DNA of 64,000 bases from Glandiceps talaboti (lineage: Eukaryota; Hemichordata; Enteropneusta; Spengelidae). Below, piece after piece: positions 24,636-36,729 of this stretch; within the stretch, counting starts at the first letter, position 1, and every line of letters starts with the position of its first letter. The notes beneath the pieces are model-generated. The model had not been told where the DNA came from. It saw only the letters and a program-made list of their open reading frames with translations, and did not search any database. A program made the translations under genes and the position numbers. The stretch is from assembly GCF_964340395.1 (NCBI RefSeq), contig NC_135568.1:1931001-1995000 (forward strand), given 5' to 3'.

Positions 24636-25160
24636 TGTGTTTTTGCTAAGGGCTGGCAACCACGGTAACAGGAAAGGGCAAATCTGGTAAAATTCCATGA
24701 TTTTGGTGTGGAAACTCAGTAAAATGACAAGGAACTCAGGTAGATTTTACCTACATGTACTTTCAGCCCTTAATAAATACACTGGTAGAGAGAACCCTAG
24801 TAAAATGACAGGGGAACTGAGGTAACTTTTACCTACTTTCAGCCCTTAACAAAAACACTGGTAGGGAACACTTTAAAATGACAGGGGAACTGTGTGGTAG
24901 ATTTTACCTCCTTGCTGCCCTTTAAACACTGGCATGAAACCCCTGGTATTAAAATGACAGGAGAACTCAGGTAGATTTTACCTACTTTCAGCCATTAACA
25001 AAAACACTGGTAGGGAACCCTGGTACAAGGACTTGGGAACCCAGATAGATTTTAACTACTTAACACTCTTAACAAAAACACTGGTGGGGAACCCTGCTTA
25101 AATTACATGAGAACTCAGGTAGATTTTACCTACTTCCCGCCATTAACAAAAACCCAGAGT
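24636..25160. repeat. Degenerate 75-80-bp tandem repeat, about 6 units
   Basis: Units carry ggtagggaaccctgg, atgacaggggaactcaggta, gattttacctactttcagcc and ttaacaaaaacact. Lone relatives occur at 20285-20400 and 39500-39570. Confidence 0.85.
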
Positions 25161-26050
25161 GCCATCATGTACTTTCATGAGCAAAGTGAGTACAGTATAT
25201 AATAATTAATATCAAAATGTAGCAGACTACACAGCAAGCATTCAGCTACCCCTGAGTACCCATACTGACACTCACAATGCACCATGGGAGTTCTCTTATT
25301 ATAACATATAGGTTTACCTGAACCTGCAAAATTTCCATTCAAATCAGAACTGTGCCTTATTCATGGAGAAGGAACAGTTTCATATCATTTGCATAAAGGC
25401 CTGCAATAATGTCTTTTTTGGTACGTTGCACTGCTGCAATGTAATTACCAAAATTGGCTGTCTATATCCTATAGTGCAAGTAATTACTGATGCCTTTTAT
25501 GTAACTTGTAAGGGTGCCTGTACTTATTTCTCATCATCCTTCAAAATGATGGGTCAGTCGATTGGTTTGTTAAAAATTTAATAAAAAGTTCTTGAGTGTA
25601 TGAGTTACATAATGGTGATATTTTCAATTCAAAATTATTGTATTTTACAAGTCTGAATGAAATAAAAATGACAATTAAAGTCACAAGGAAACCTCGAAGC
25701 ACATGTTGTATTAAATTTAATCAATTTCAGCATCCAGGTCTCGCGGGGTTGCCACCTCACAATCAGCCATTTGATTTTTTTCTAAATCCTGCCATAGAGG
25801 GCACTCACGTTTGATTTTTTTTTAATTTCGCCAGATAAAAGAATACAGGATCGGTTGGGTCATGACAAACATTAATTCAGTATGTTCGTCCACATAATAC
25901 AGGTATGATATTAGTCTTCTAACCTTAGCTCTATGGTTTCTGTCAGGTTGCATATATGGTACACATAGTTCAATCTTTTTCAAATAAATTTAAATTGATA
26001 TAAGTTTATATAATGTAACACATAATGTACTCATAATCTCAGCTCAAGGA

Positions 26051-26283
26051 AAGAATTTCTGTTCCTGTAAGACTGCAGATCTGACTAAGTATTCAAGAAT
26101 TTCTGTTCCTGTAAGACTGCAGATCTGACTAAGTATTCAAGAATTTCTGTTCCTGTAAGACTGCAGATCTGACTAAGTATTCAAGAATTTCTGTTCCTGT
26201 AAGACTGCAAGAATTTCTGTCCCTGTAAGACTGCAGATCTGAGAATTTCTGTTCCTGAAAGACTAGATCTGACTAAGTATTCA
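26051..26283. repeat. 44-bp minisatellite, about 5 units
   Basis: aagaatttctgttcctgtaa gactgcagatctgactaagt attc; the last two units are shortened. Each full unit has PstI and BglII-type sites (ctgcag, agatct). Confidence 0.93.
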
Positions 26284-26753
26284 AATTTCCTAAAGGCTAC
26301 AAGTAATTAAAGTTGTTGGCATGGCCACATGGCCAGGCAATTTTTAATATGTATGTCTGTGAGTGAGTACAAAAATGTCTTAAATATATGTAACATATGT
26401 GATGTCACTCATAATCTTAGCTCATGATATCAACTTCTGTTGGCGACTATATAAAAGACTTGACCAAGTCTGCAGACACGCCACGTCATTGCTGTATGAA
26501 AATTAACATGCCAGTCAGTTTTTATATTTTCAAGAACTTATAAGAAGTATGTACTTCATATTCTAAATTTGTCAATAATGTCAAATAAAAAAGATTGTGT
26601 TTCCAATAACCTGACTGACCCTAATTTAAGCCTCTGACCTTAAACATTTTTAAATCATTTAAAAAAAAATTCTTTGTCTTCTTGATCTTAATGCAAGTAT
26701 ATTTTCTTTCCGCAGTGATGTCAGTACATATTTCATCAAAACTATCACAGAAA

Positions 26754-27980
26754 GATTATTCTGATCGACATTTTGTTTGTTTTGAGTATTCTGACCGACA
26801 TTTTGTTTGTTTTGAATATTCTGACCGACATTTTGTTTGTTTTAAGTATTCTGACTGACATTTTGTTTGTTTTGAGTATTCTGACCGACATTTTGTTTGT
26901 TTTGAATATTCTGACCGACATTTTGTTTGTTTTAAGTATTCTGACCGACATTTTGTTTGTTTTGGGTATTCTGATCGACATTTTGTTTGTTTTGGGTATT
27001 CTGATCGACATTTTGTTTGTTTTAAGTATTCTGACCGACATTTTGTTTGTTTTAAGTATTCTGATCGACATTTTGTTTGTTTTGGGTATTCTGATCGACA
27101 GTTTGTTTGTTTTGAGTATTCTGATCGACATTTTTTTGTTTTGAGTATTCTGATCGTCATTTTTTTGTTTTGGGTATTCTGACCGGCATTTTGTTCTTTT
27201 GAGTATTCTGACCGACAGTTTGTTTGTTTTAAGTATTCTGACCGGCATTTTGTTTGTTTTGGGTATTCTGACCGGCATTTTGTTTGTTTTGATTATTCTG
27301 ACCGGCATTTTGTTTGTTTTGAGTATTCTGACTATCATTTTGTTTGTTTTGAGTATTCTGACTATCATTTTGTTTGTTTTGAATATTCTGACCAACATTT
27401 TGTTTGTTTTGGGTATTCTGATCGACAGTTTGTTTGTTTTGAGTATTCTGACTGGCATTTTGTTTGTTTTGAGTATTCTGACTGGCATTTTGTTCATTTG
27501 AATATTCTGACCGGCATTTTGTTTGTTTTGAGTATTCTGACCAGCATTTTGTTTGTTTTGAGAATTCTGACCGACATTTTTGTTTGGTTTGGTATTCTGA
27601 CCGACATTTCATTTGTTTTAAGTATTTTGACTGACATTTCATTTGTTTTAAGTATTCTGACCGACATTCCATTTGTTTGAAGTATTCTGACCGACATTTT
27701 GTTTGTTTGAAGTATTCTGACCGACATTTCATTTGTTTGAAGTATTCTGACTGACATTTCATTTGTTTGAAGTATTCTGACTGACATTTCATTTGTTTTG
27801 GGTATTCTGACCGACATTTCATTTGTTTGAAGTATTCTGACTGACATTTTGTTTGTTTTAAGTATTCTGACCGACATTTCATTTGTTTTAAGTATTCTGA
27901 CCGACATTTTGTTTGTTTCAAGTAGTCTGACTGACATTTCATTTGTTTTGAGTATTCTGACCGACATTTCATTTGTTTTG
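26754..27980. repeat. 30-bp minisatellite, about 40 units
   Basis: Unit ctgaccgacattttgtttgt followed by tttgagtatt. The right third (27590 onward) is a distinct subfamily with catttcatttgttt. Two 29-bp units (27120-27200) shift the frame. The minus strand reads NKMSVRILKT decamers for 250 codons; this is repeat read-through, not a gene. Confidence 0.97.
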
Positions 27981-28379
27981 TAGTGTGTTTCAATAAATTT
28001 TAAAACTTTTAAGGAATTTTCAGGATAAATTGAACTTTACTCATTTTCCAAAAATGCCATGAAATCCTACGATTTGCCAGGAGTCCATCTACAATTGTTG
28101 ACATCAGCCATATACTCAAAATCTACTCATTGTCTGTATTCATAACGTTACTCAAATCATTTATTTTTAATGAGAACCTGAAGGTCAAAACATTTAGATA
28201 AGAATTACTCTATAATTTATACATACTGACTAGTCATAAATTAACAATTTATCTGGTTTGAGTAGCATGAAATTCTTGTCATCTCATTCATTAAATTGAA
28301 GATATGGCCATTTCAGCTACTCATGAATTTTGGTCTGAAAATCCTTTTAAATACTGGTATGCTATTTGTTTGTCTGTAT

Positions 28380-28660
28380 CAAGTCCTTTACATTATATTT
28401 ACCAGACAATACTTGCATTGGTGCGCACGTACAAGTGGTATGTTCACAGCAATGCAATATGGAAAACATTATAGCATACCTGCATGCAAATGCTATGCAA
28501 ATGGTATGTAAATGACATGCAAATGATATGCAAATGAGGAAGTACTCATTCCCTACACTCAAAAATCTGAAATCGCATAATTGCACGATATGATTTAATT
28601 TTACGGCAATTTGCCGTTTAGGATGAAAATATGTAATAATAACAAATTTATGATAATTTT
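28380..28660 (+). repeat. Dispersed repeat with five phased octamer motifs, copy 1
   Basis: Similar to 37650-37860 through cttgtactggtgggcac-like, cactgcattgcaatgcaat-like, atagcatacctg and gataatgctgtatgatt-like blocks. It contains ATGCAAAT at 28484, 28495, 28517 and 28528 and ATGTAAAT at 28506, all 11 bp apart. Confidence 0.75.
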
Positions 28661-28888
28661 ATGAATATTTGTAACTTTCCCATTCACTTTACAGCTTTTA
28701 AAATTTTATGGTATTTGTATTTTGGGCCTATGGCCTTGAATATATTAAAAGACAAACTACACATACAACATTATAGGATACAGAATGCATCATGTGGATG
28801 CCATGCAGCAGTTTAAAGGCCAAGAATTCAATCCCAGGTTCTTGCATACTGTAATCTGACTACAAACCAGTAAGACTATTGAGTTTCA

Positions 28889-29125
28889 ATAGGGAACTTG
28901 CAATCCAGACTGAGCATGCTCAGACACAAAGGACTATGGTATTTTCTGTGGTTATCATAATACCTATCTGGCGCTACTGATAAAATAAACCTCCCACAAT
29001 GGTCAGGGTAACTATGAATTGATCGTTTGTGGTTACAAACAATGTAACATTATTATTTGATTAGTATTTATCATCACATTTCCCACGATGCAACATTCAA
29101 CATGGCGGGTTTGCAAGTTCCCTAT
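28889..29125. mobile_element. MITE with 15-bp terminal inverted repeats
   Basis: The ends ATAGGGAACTTGCAA (28889-28903) and TTGCAAGTTCCCTAT (29111-29125) are perfect inverted complements around a 207-bp non-coding body. No clear target duplication was seen. Confidence 0.75.
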
Positions 29126-29587
29126 TTGATGGCACAAAGTTGTACACCTCACACATTTTTTTGTTATAAATTAAACATTACGTTAGCGTGCATGTATGCA
29201 CATTAATTATGACATTTTCTCTCACTGTGAAGAAACATATTAAACAGTTGAATCTTCCTTGTTTCATCCGACAATGATATTGATTTGTGTTCACCATGAC
29301 TTAAAATGTATCATTTTATATGCTTGCGTGCTATCAATATACATATTTTGTTTTATGCCGTTCATTACAAAAAACGTTGTGTGTGATGGGAAAAACATTG
29401 TTCCTTGAAATTGGAACTCTATATTACTTACTCTAGTTTGGTAATATCAGTAGAAAACAGACTTGATAAGGATAATCCTTTTGTTCACTTCCAATTTTTT
29501 TTATCGCTCGGCCAGACAACTGTTTTCTTGACACCTGAATTTTAGTTCTATTCTTAGCTGGTTATGTATGTCATGACAATCAACAGT

Positions 29588-29627
29588 TTCCCCACCCTCT
29601 CCCACCCTCCCCCACCCTCCCCCACCC
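29588..29627. repeat. C-rich CCCACCCTCC repeat
   Basis: Short C-rich run of about four 9-10-bp units on the plus strand. Confidence 0.85.
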
Positions 29628-29937
29628 CATGATTATTTATAATAATATCCTCCATCACCTCAGAGCAATGTAGTTGTGCTAAATACAGTAACTATTGTAT
29701 ACAATACAATTTCCCACTGATACTGCAAACTTTTCACCGGAAGCATTTAAACGTAGGAAACCTTTATTTACAATTAAATCGTATATGATATTTATATATT
29801 ATATATTTAATTTGATATTTTTTGTGTTCCTATAAGCCAGAGGGATGGGTGGGCTCTTTTGTTTGTAAATTTTATTTAAGCATTGTATAATTGAAATAAG
29901 TCTACATAGGAAACCTTAATAAACCTTAATAAACCGT

Positions 29938-30288
29938 AACATAACATAACGTAACGTAACATAACATAACATAACATAACATAACATAACATAACATAAC
30001 GTAACATAACATAACGTAACGTAACATAACATAACATAACATAACATAACGTAACGTAACATAACATAACATAACGTAACGTAACATAACATAAAATAAC
30101 GTAACATAACATAACATAACATAACATAACGTAACGTAACATAACATAACATAACATAACATAACATAACATAACATAACATAACATAACATAACATAAC
30201 ATAACATAACGCAACGCAACGCAACGTAATGTAACATAACATAACATAACATAACATAACATAACATAACATAACATAACATAACATA
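29938..30288. repeat. (ATAAC)n pentanucleotide satellite
   Basis: About 70 five-base units, ATAAC with GTAAC and a block of GCAAC variants. The minus strand reads MLCYV repeats in every frame; artefact. Confidence 0.97.
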
Positions 30289-30289
30289 T

Positions 30290-32150
30290 ATAATAACATG
30301 TAGTGTCTGCTAGTGCCAGCTGGTACAACTTTAAAGTACATTTACCCCTTTCTATACATGTACAACAATTGAGGCTACATTGTATAGAGTGCTTGAAAAA
30401 GGTGATTTCACTGATGTATAATAAATACACTGACGTGGTGATTATTTCGATGACATTGCTATGTCCTTGAGATATTTCAGGTCATAATTGTAAACTTTTA
30501 TGTATAGATGGCATCATATGTAGAGATGGGTTTCAACGTTTGATAGCTATAAAAATCAACATTATAAGTTATCAGGGATGTTGAAAATAGCCGTAAGGCA
30601 GTTAAAACAACAGACTGTTAGCAATAAATTTCCGGCTATGAAAATTTGATATATTTATTGAAATTGTTCCCCCAAGAAACAACGAAATCTTTTAGAATTT
30701 ATCATGTTTATGGTTCAATGTTTCGTCAAATTGCAAAACGTGAGAGATTTTCAAGATTTTAGTCAAACTTTCCAACACATATTTTTCTAAGTTTATAGCA
30801 CTGAATGGGATCAAAATGGATCTATTAAAGTGACTTTTGATCACTTGCTAAAATACCATTTACTTGCCTTTATTGTCCAAAATTAGAGTAATTAAATGAG
30901 AAATTAAGCGACCATTAAACTGCCATGGCATGGGTTTCAGCCATTATAACACATTTTGACCTGACATGACCTCCCTTGAATCAATGGGGAAGGGGGAAAA
31001 CACAATAATGTGTTATTTTTAGTACTAACTTTTGATTGATATCATTTGCTTTCCAAAATTCTGGCTACCAAAAGATCTAGAAAAATCATTTTGAGCACCC
31101 CGCAGGCACTTCCCACCCACAAGTTTTACATCTATAATTACTATTTAACCAGCTATACTTTGCCAACTGCAGTCCAAACTCTTAATGAATCAATTTAAGT
31201 TCTCTGTTAATGCATCAATCTTGTATTAGGAGTCCTCTACAGAATATTGTTTTTGTAAATTTTTCATTACACGCAAAATCAATACACATTTCATTATATA
31301 ATTATGTATTATGCTGTTCAAATCTCACATGGAACATTCGGCTCCTTTATTTATGTCAGCTAAATATTCTAGATATTTACAAGCTTCACAAACTCTTAAT
31401 AGGTTCTTTTATTTACAGCCTGGTTCACTTAAACTCGCCACATATCTTGTCCGATTATTTACAAAAAACATGAATATGACACGAGACTCTGCCATCGTCA
31501 AAATCTTTACTCGTACCATGCGAGAACAAATTCTGGTCAGTTTGCTATTAGTGTTATCTTATCAGTGGAACTTAAAGGCCTGGGTTTCAATCCCAGGTTC
31601 TCACATTAGTGTTATCTTATCAGTTAAAGGCCAGAGATTCAATCCCAGGTTCTCACATTAGTGTTATCTTATAAGTAGAGCCATGAGGATTACATAGGAT
31701 TATTCTTTTGTACTAGATCAACTTTTTCTATATAGCCCTACCAAACAACTGTGTTTCAAACCTGCTTATTTAAACCTTTTTCAAAGTGGGCCTTCCACGT
31801 GACACAATACAGATTTCATTACACCCCAGTACTCAGGGTTAAGAGAACAGAGAGATAGATGGAATCCAAAAGGGTTTATACCAAGTCCCATTAAAAAAAC
31901 TGAACTGAATTGAACTAATATTCACTAGACTCTAAAATACTACACTTAGAAATTTATGTATTTCATTTTACTACCAGTGCTGCTCCTAACTTGCTTCATA
32001 AGTCTCTAATACAAAAGGGACGCAACAAATTACTGAATAAATAAATACTATGGGTTAAAACGGTCCCTATGTATCATCAGGGTTCATTTGATAGACCATA
32101 AAATCACTGTAATCAGGCCAATTGGTCTATATAGTATGTACACAGTATGA
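30290..32150. other. Intron stretch with DR4 and a short triplication
   Basis: Mostly single-copy-looking. At 31552-31678 a block of about 53-55 bp (aggcctgggtttcaatccca ggttctcacattagtgttat) occurs two to three times; a similar ttcaatcccaggttct occurs at 28829. The DR4 element is at 30957. No exon was recognised. Confidence 0.55.
30957..30972 (-). promoter_or_regulatory. DR4 element in intron 1
   Basis: TGACCTGACATGACCT on the plus strand reads AGGTCATGTCAGGTCA on the minus strand, two perfect half-sites with four-base spacing. It lies in non-repetitive-looking intron sequence. Confidence 0.4.
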
Positions 32151-32152
32151 TT

Positions 32153-32154
32153 TA

Positions 32155-32206
<52 letters not shown>

Positions 32207-32208
32207 GA
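32153..32208. repeat. (GTT)n trinucleotide microsatellite
   Basis: About 18 uninterrupted GTT units. Confidence 0.97.
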
Positions 32209-32734
32209 TTTGTTGCCCTATACAACAAGTGCACACCAAACAATCTTTATTTAGGAGATTTGGGAAAGTCATTTCCATCAACTCTGCAACATGCGACCTC
32301 TCTCTTTAATAAAGTTATAAATATTGGCAATTCTGGCTTAGCAGAGGCTTACTTTACACTGAGACCAGGGAATGAAGCATTCTGAGAAAACAAAATTAAC
32401 AACCTTTTCCCTTAAGGACAGATGTCTCAATCTGTGCACTGATGTTTACTGTACGGAAAAAACGGTAATCACAAGCACATTGTACAAGTCACCATACCTT
32501 AAGGCACATTACAAAGTGCTTTCAATTTGATTGACTCTTTTTTGTGGTAAATCAAGCTGACAGCTATAAAGTGAGTAGATTGATAATTAAGTCTAAGATT
32601 TCCCATCTGGAATAAATAACCTTTAAAAGACGATCATACCAACGGCAAAAATTCTGTTACCTGTTTGATTTATAGCGTAGGACATTACTTGTATGTAGTT
32701 CAAGGACAAACACATCAACAACATCACAAATAGT

Positions 32735-32900
32735 AGCAGTGTGCCCTCTAAGCCAATTTGACGCGCCACTGATGCACACAACTTCAAGTGACACACTAAA
32801 CTCTGGTGTTCCCCTATCTCTTACTATGTGGTGACTCACAAGAAATGCCAGTTTTTATCATTTTGACTCACAACAACACAATTTGGCTATCATCAGAGGG
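32735..32900 (-). repeat. Dispersed repeat, copy 2
   Basis: The reverse complement of 32800-32895 matches 3347-3440. The outer parts gtgccctctaagccaatttg and cagagggcacactgcc form inverted ends, so this may be the more complete copy of a small MITE. A related end is at 3788-3812 (aaattggcttagaggacaca). Confidence 0.7.
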
Positions 32901-33007
32901 CACACTGCCTAGTAGATGTTTGATTTATCTATAGTGTATGTTAAATAATAATAATAATAACAATAATACATGTAATAGCACTTGTAAAGCTCCATATATC
33001 TCCTGGC

Positions 33008-33028
33008 GGGGGGGGGGGGGGGGGGGGG
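33008..33028. repeat. 21-base G homopolymer
   Basis: Uninterrupted run of 21 G on the plus strand; length is uncertain in any assembly. Confidence 0.9.
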
Positions 33029-33059
33029 ATTACCAGTGGCCAGTGGTAGTGGTGTGTGG

Positions 33060-33350
33060 CCAGTGCTGGAAACCCCAGGCCCCATTTTAGACCCACTTTG
33101 ACCAAAAATCAATACCCTGTTTTAGACGATTACAGAACAATGAAAGTTTAGACCTAAATATATATTTCCTTAGGAGGCAACATTTTGGGACAATTAATAG
33201 AAGTTATGAATTTGGTAAAGGATGATGGACCACATTTTAGACCAAGCAAAATAAAAAAATAATGCAAAGTGGACCCCCATTTTAGACTCTTCAGCTTGAA
33301 AAAAAAACAGACCCCATTTTAGACCAATGGGCTAGAAAATGCACCCCAAA
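33060..33350. repeat. Short degenerate repeat (ccccattttagac)
   Basis: ccccattttagaccc-type motifs recur at about 33080, 33228, 33270 and 33311, with intervening sequence. Origin unknown. Confidence 0.5.
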
Positions 33351-34218
33351 GGGCAGCACGTATATTATATATACTCAAAAAAGGGATTCTCATTTTAAGA
33401 AATTTTGGTGGATTTTTGATTTACTCGTACATAGTGTAGCGTTAAAGTTCTATTACATGTAGTTTCTACAAATATTGAAACAACCTGCTGATTTATATAT
33501 AATAAATTATATATGTATAGGGTAATACTTGCATGTGATTTATAGCATATCAACGACCTTTAAGTAAACCTATCCTGGAGCCATCAAGTGATTACCTGCA
33601 TGATGACAGAAAAAAACATGTGGCTAGAGTCTGCCTGTCACGACATCTAATCAACTTATATAATCTGAGGATAGAACAGTATGTACACTTGATTGAATGA
33701 TCACGAAACATCTAACAACGTGATGACAATGTTACAAAAAGTCACAATGTGTTAGAAACGATTGCACAACACACAAGCTCAATCAGTGATCTTCATTCAT
33801 TTCGGGGAGACGCCCTCAATCAATGCGATTGCTCAATTTTATCTTTGCACTTTAAACCAAATTTCGACGGAAAACTTTCACTCCTTCAATGATAACAGCT
33901 TTTGTATTACTACAGAGATGTTGATAAGTTAAATGAAAAATGTACTTCTAATGTGAGATATGGTGCTGGGTTTATGGTATTTCAGTGTGTTTACAATCAT
34001 GTTTTTACATTACATCGACCTTAGTGGTGTGACCGCTACAGTTTTCATCATGGTTTACATCTAGGGGTTTCATGAACAGTCATCAGGTGGTGATTTATGG
34101 CTGTCTGGAATACCTGGCAAATGCTCAATACCAGTTGCTGGACATCTTTTATCTGTTGAAACACCATAGATTTGAAATCCAAACAAAGTACTAAACATCT
34201 AGAACTATTAAAATTGAA

Positions 34219-34404
34219 CACATATTGCCATGAGGGCTATATAGCACCCGTTTATTACACCCGAGGGACTGCGAGTTACCAGAATCACATGCTATTTCCC
34301 GAGGCCAAAGGCCGAGGGAAATAGCATGTGATTGTGGTAACTCACAGTCACGAGGGGGTAATGAACGGGTGCTATAGCCCGAATATAGGCCAGGCAATAT
34401 GTGT
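34219..34404. mobile_element. 186-bp CpG-rich palindromic element
   Basis: Arms fold around gaggccaaaggccgagg (centre about 34311). Left ACACATATTGCC / right GGCAATATGTGT are the outer ends, with gggctata-tagcacccgtt / aacgggtgctatagccc inside and ttaccagaatcacatgctat pairing with atagcatgtgattgtggtaa. Likely a non-autonomous DNA transposon. Confidence 0.78.
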
Positions 34405-34429
34405 TTTATAATATACCTCATGCTGTGAA

Positions 34430-34570
34430 CTCGCGGTGGCAGACGACATCGTCAGAAGCCGCCATTTTGACCTGCTGTGAACGCGCGGTGGTCACGTGAC
34501 CATGTAAAAGTTGATGGAACTATGTCCCTAGGGAAGTAGTCATTCTATTTTACTATCACGTGACTGATTC
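34430..34570. promoter_or_regulatory. CpG-rich patch with YY1- and E-box-like motifs
   Basis: Contains GCCGCCATTTTG (YY1-like), the 12-bp palindrome GGTCACGTGACC with CACGTG E-box (34489-34500 approximately), a second TCACGTGA at about 34557, and repeated gctgtgaac-cgcggtgg blocks. It adjoins the palindromic element and may be derived from it. A regulatory role is inferred. Confidence 0.3.
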
Positions 34571-35175
34571 TAGCGAATCGTGGCACAGCATTATCACTAG
34601 GTATATTATAAGACAGGCTATGTCCCTGTTCACAAGATAGATAGATAGACATTTGCCTTTACGACATTAGGTACGTATTGATGACATATTTAGTATATGC
34701 AATAAAAACAAGATTTCATCCCAAATGGACTGTTTACGCTCCATTTCTAATCTATATTTATGTTATAGATATAATAAGTTAGAGAAATTACGATTTGGGA
34801 GAAATTTAACTTAAATGAGTAATTTTGTAGGTCACCTTCCTGTAGCCTTGACCCACCTGATTCAGTTACTTAAGTTCAAAACAGGTTTCTGTCCACATGA
34901 AAAAAAAAGTGATACATTTGAATTTATTCACTTTTGCTTTTGGATCAGTTTTGAACAGATTTACTTGTAAGTTGTATCGAAAAAATACGCTAGGTGGTTT
35001 CAAACTAATTCAACTAAATGAGTTCAAATTGTTTTAATGCATGCAGAGACAGGAGAATCACTTAATTCGGTTTTAGACTGATTCAAAATTCCATGGTTCA
35101 TAATAACTGGATTATTATGAACCATTCTATAATCCGAATTAAACAAATCTACCTCTCCTTACAATAACAGAATAA

Positions 35176-35605
35176 AGTGGTGCCATATGGATGAGGAATG
35201 TGTGTTCATTTGGATTATTAAAAAATAAAGAATTTTACTACGAATTTTCTTTTTGAAAAAAACAACATATACCAAGTCCATGTTCATAATGCAATAAATA
35301 ATTTTCTCTTAAAAATTCAAAATGTGTAAAAAGTGTGCTGTTGTACAATGAATTTGAAGGAAATAATTTTTGTTAATAAACTGGGTGAACATAATAAGTA
35401 AAACACTATGCCAGGCTGAACTGCATAATATATAAACACCACTATTGATGAATATATGAGCAGACTGGACTGGACATGACATGTTTATTACTTACAGAGA
35501 CCATATGGTATAAACTTGGATTGAGCATTTATTTTGGATTTTTAATAAAACAATTAATTGTAATAAAACAATTTTTTGGTTTCCTACTGGAAAAATCAAT
35601 GTGTG
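35176..35605 (+). mobile_element. Diverged copies of the foldback family
   Basis: ccatatggatgaggaatgtg at 35182 and gaccatatggtataaacttg at 35500, followed by tttattttggatttttaat and ggtttcctactggaaaaatc, match arms of the 6373-6725 element. A ccatatgaccac end lies at 36231. Organisation is broken. Confidence 0.6.
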
Positions 35606-35790
35606 TGTGTCTGTGTATGTGTTTGTTTGTGTGTGTATGTGTCTGTGTGTGTTTGTCTGTCTGTGAGCAAGAGACAGCAAGAGAAAGGAAGAAAAAGAGA
35701 CACAGGGAGACACAGAAAGAAACAGAGAGAAAGAAAGTAACAGAAAGAGAGAGGGGAGAGAGAGCAGGTGAATGAGTGACATTGAGAAAG

Positions 35791-35832
<42 letters not shown>

Positions 35833-35941
35833 AGGGAGAGAGAGAGAGGGAGGGAGGGAGGGAGAGAGAATGAGAGAGAGAGAGAGAGGGGAGAGAGAGA
35901 GAGAGAGAGAGTGAGAGAGAGTGTGAGAGAGAGAGAGAGAG

Positions 35942-35980
<39 letters not shown>

Positions 35981-36009
35981 GGGAGAGAGAGAGAGAAAGA
36001 GAGAGGCAT
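35602..36009. repeat. GT tract followed by a 340-bp purine (GA)n tract
   Basis: (GT)-rich at 35602-35664, then almost pure purine sequence, mostly GAGA with GGGA blocks, to 36009. Mirror-symmetric purine tracts like this can form triplex (H-)DNA. Long ERERE and SLSLS frames are artefacts. Confidence 0.95.
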
Positions 36010-36392
36010 GACATAAAGATTACTTGTATTTTAATACCCTGTTTATTTACAAATTACTGCCTATATGTACATTAGTAAACTTTTTATAAATTCTGAAACC
36101 TTTTTGCAAATTCTTTAGTTACAAGTCCTGACTTGATCAATGTTTATTTATATTGTTTGCCAGGTAGAAAATCACAGTACATATAAACTTGTTTTATTGA
36201 TGAGAAGTCCATATTAAATAGTCATTTCTCATCCATATGACCACTTTTATAGGCACACATACGTTGACAATATTTTATTACTTCAATAGTAATCTCTCTT
36301 TATGACAAGTATTTAGGATTAAACTCGTTCTTCTACAAAAAGGCTGATTAGTTTTGGGATTATGGTATAGTCATATAATCACAGTTAATGCC

Positions 36393-36677
36393 ATGGGGGA
36401 TGACTCATCATCGCAAACCACGGCCTCTTTTACGACACCGTCCAGTACGTGTCATACCAGTTATTTTGTTATTTCGAAGTTCGCAGATGAAATAACAGCT
36501 CTTGTTTGTGAGAATGGGTTGACTCCCTTCAACTGTACCAGCTGCAATCTCAGAGTAAACACTGACATCCTGTTACACTATATACTCCAACATCTCTACT
36601 CAGCTTTTCATATTGCTAACATTCGCACAATGAACACAAGCACCGTCACTCTAGTTAACATTTTCAAGGGTGATTAG
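36393..36677 (+). CDS. Orphan 94-codon open frame, possible nested small gene or pseudogene
   Basis: ATG at 36393 in good context (ATGCCATGG) opens a 94-residue frame with a stop at 36675-36677. The product is not repeat-derived. It has a Ser/Thr-rich start (MGDDSSSQTTASFTTPSSTC), then DEITALVCENGLTPFNCTSC and a hydrophobic LLHYILQHLY segment. It has one CxxC pair and an HxxxxH pair, a weak zinc-finger look but with the wrong spacing for a standard C2H2. The stretch is richer in G+C and CpG than flanking intron. No family was recognised. It lies on the strand opposite to the receptor inside intron 1. It could equally be chance, or a fragment of an old mobile element. Confidence 0.25.
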   Translation: MGDDSSSQTTASFTTPSSTCHTSYFVISKFADEITALVCENGLTPFNCTSCNLRVNTDILLHYILQHLYSAFHIANIRTMNTSTVTLVNIFKGD

Positions 36678-36729
36678 TTTCCAGTTTCATGGTGAAAGCT
36701 TATAGTAATAATACGTACGACTCAATTTA

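Noticed and set aside
26745-27993. Minus-strand frames of 250-254 codons (NKMSVRILKT / KCRSEYSKQT)
   Set aside because: Read-through of the 30-bp array; unit length divisible by three, no non-repeat domain.
29876-30430. MLCYVMLCYV frames that look like membrane segments
   Set aside because: Translation of the ATAAC pentanucleotide repeat; hydrophobicity is an accident of the repeat.
31210-31661. Overlapping 87- and 116-codon plus frames
   Set aside because: The longer runs into the aggcctgggtttcaatccca repeat; nothing recognisable in either.
35492-36075. ERERE and SLSLS frames
   Set aside because: Translation of the GA purine tract.
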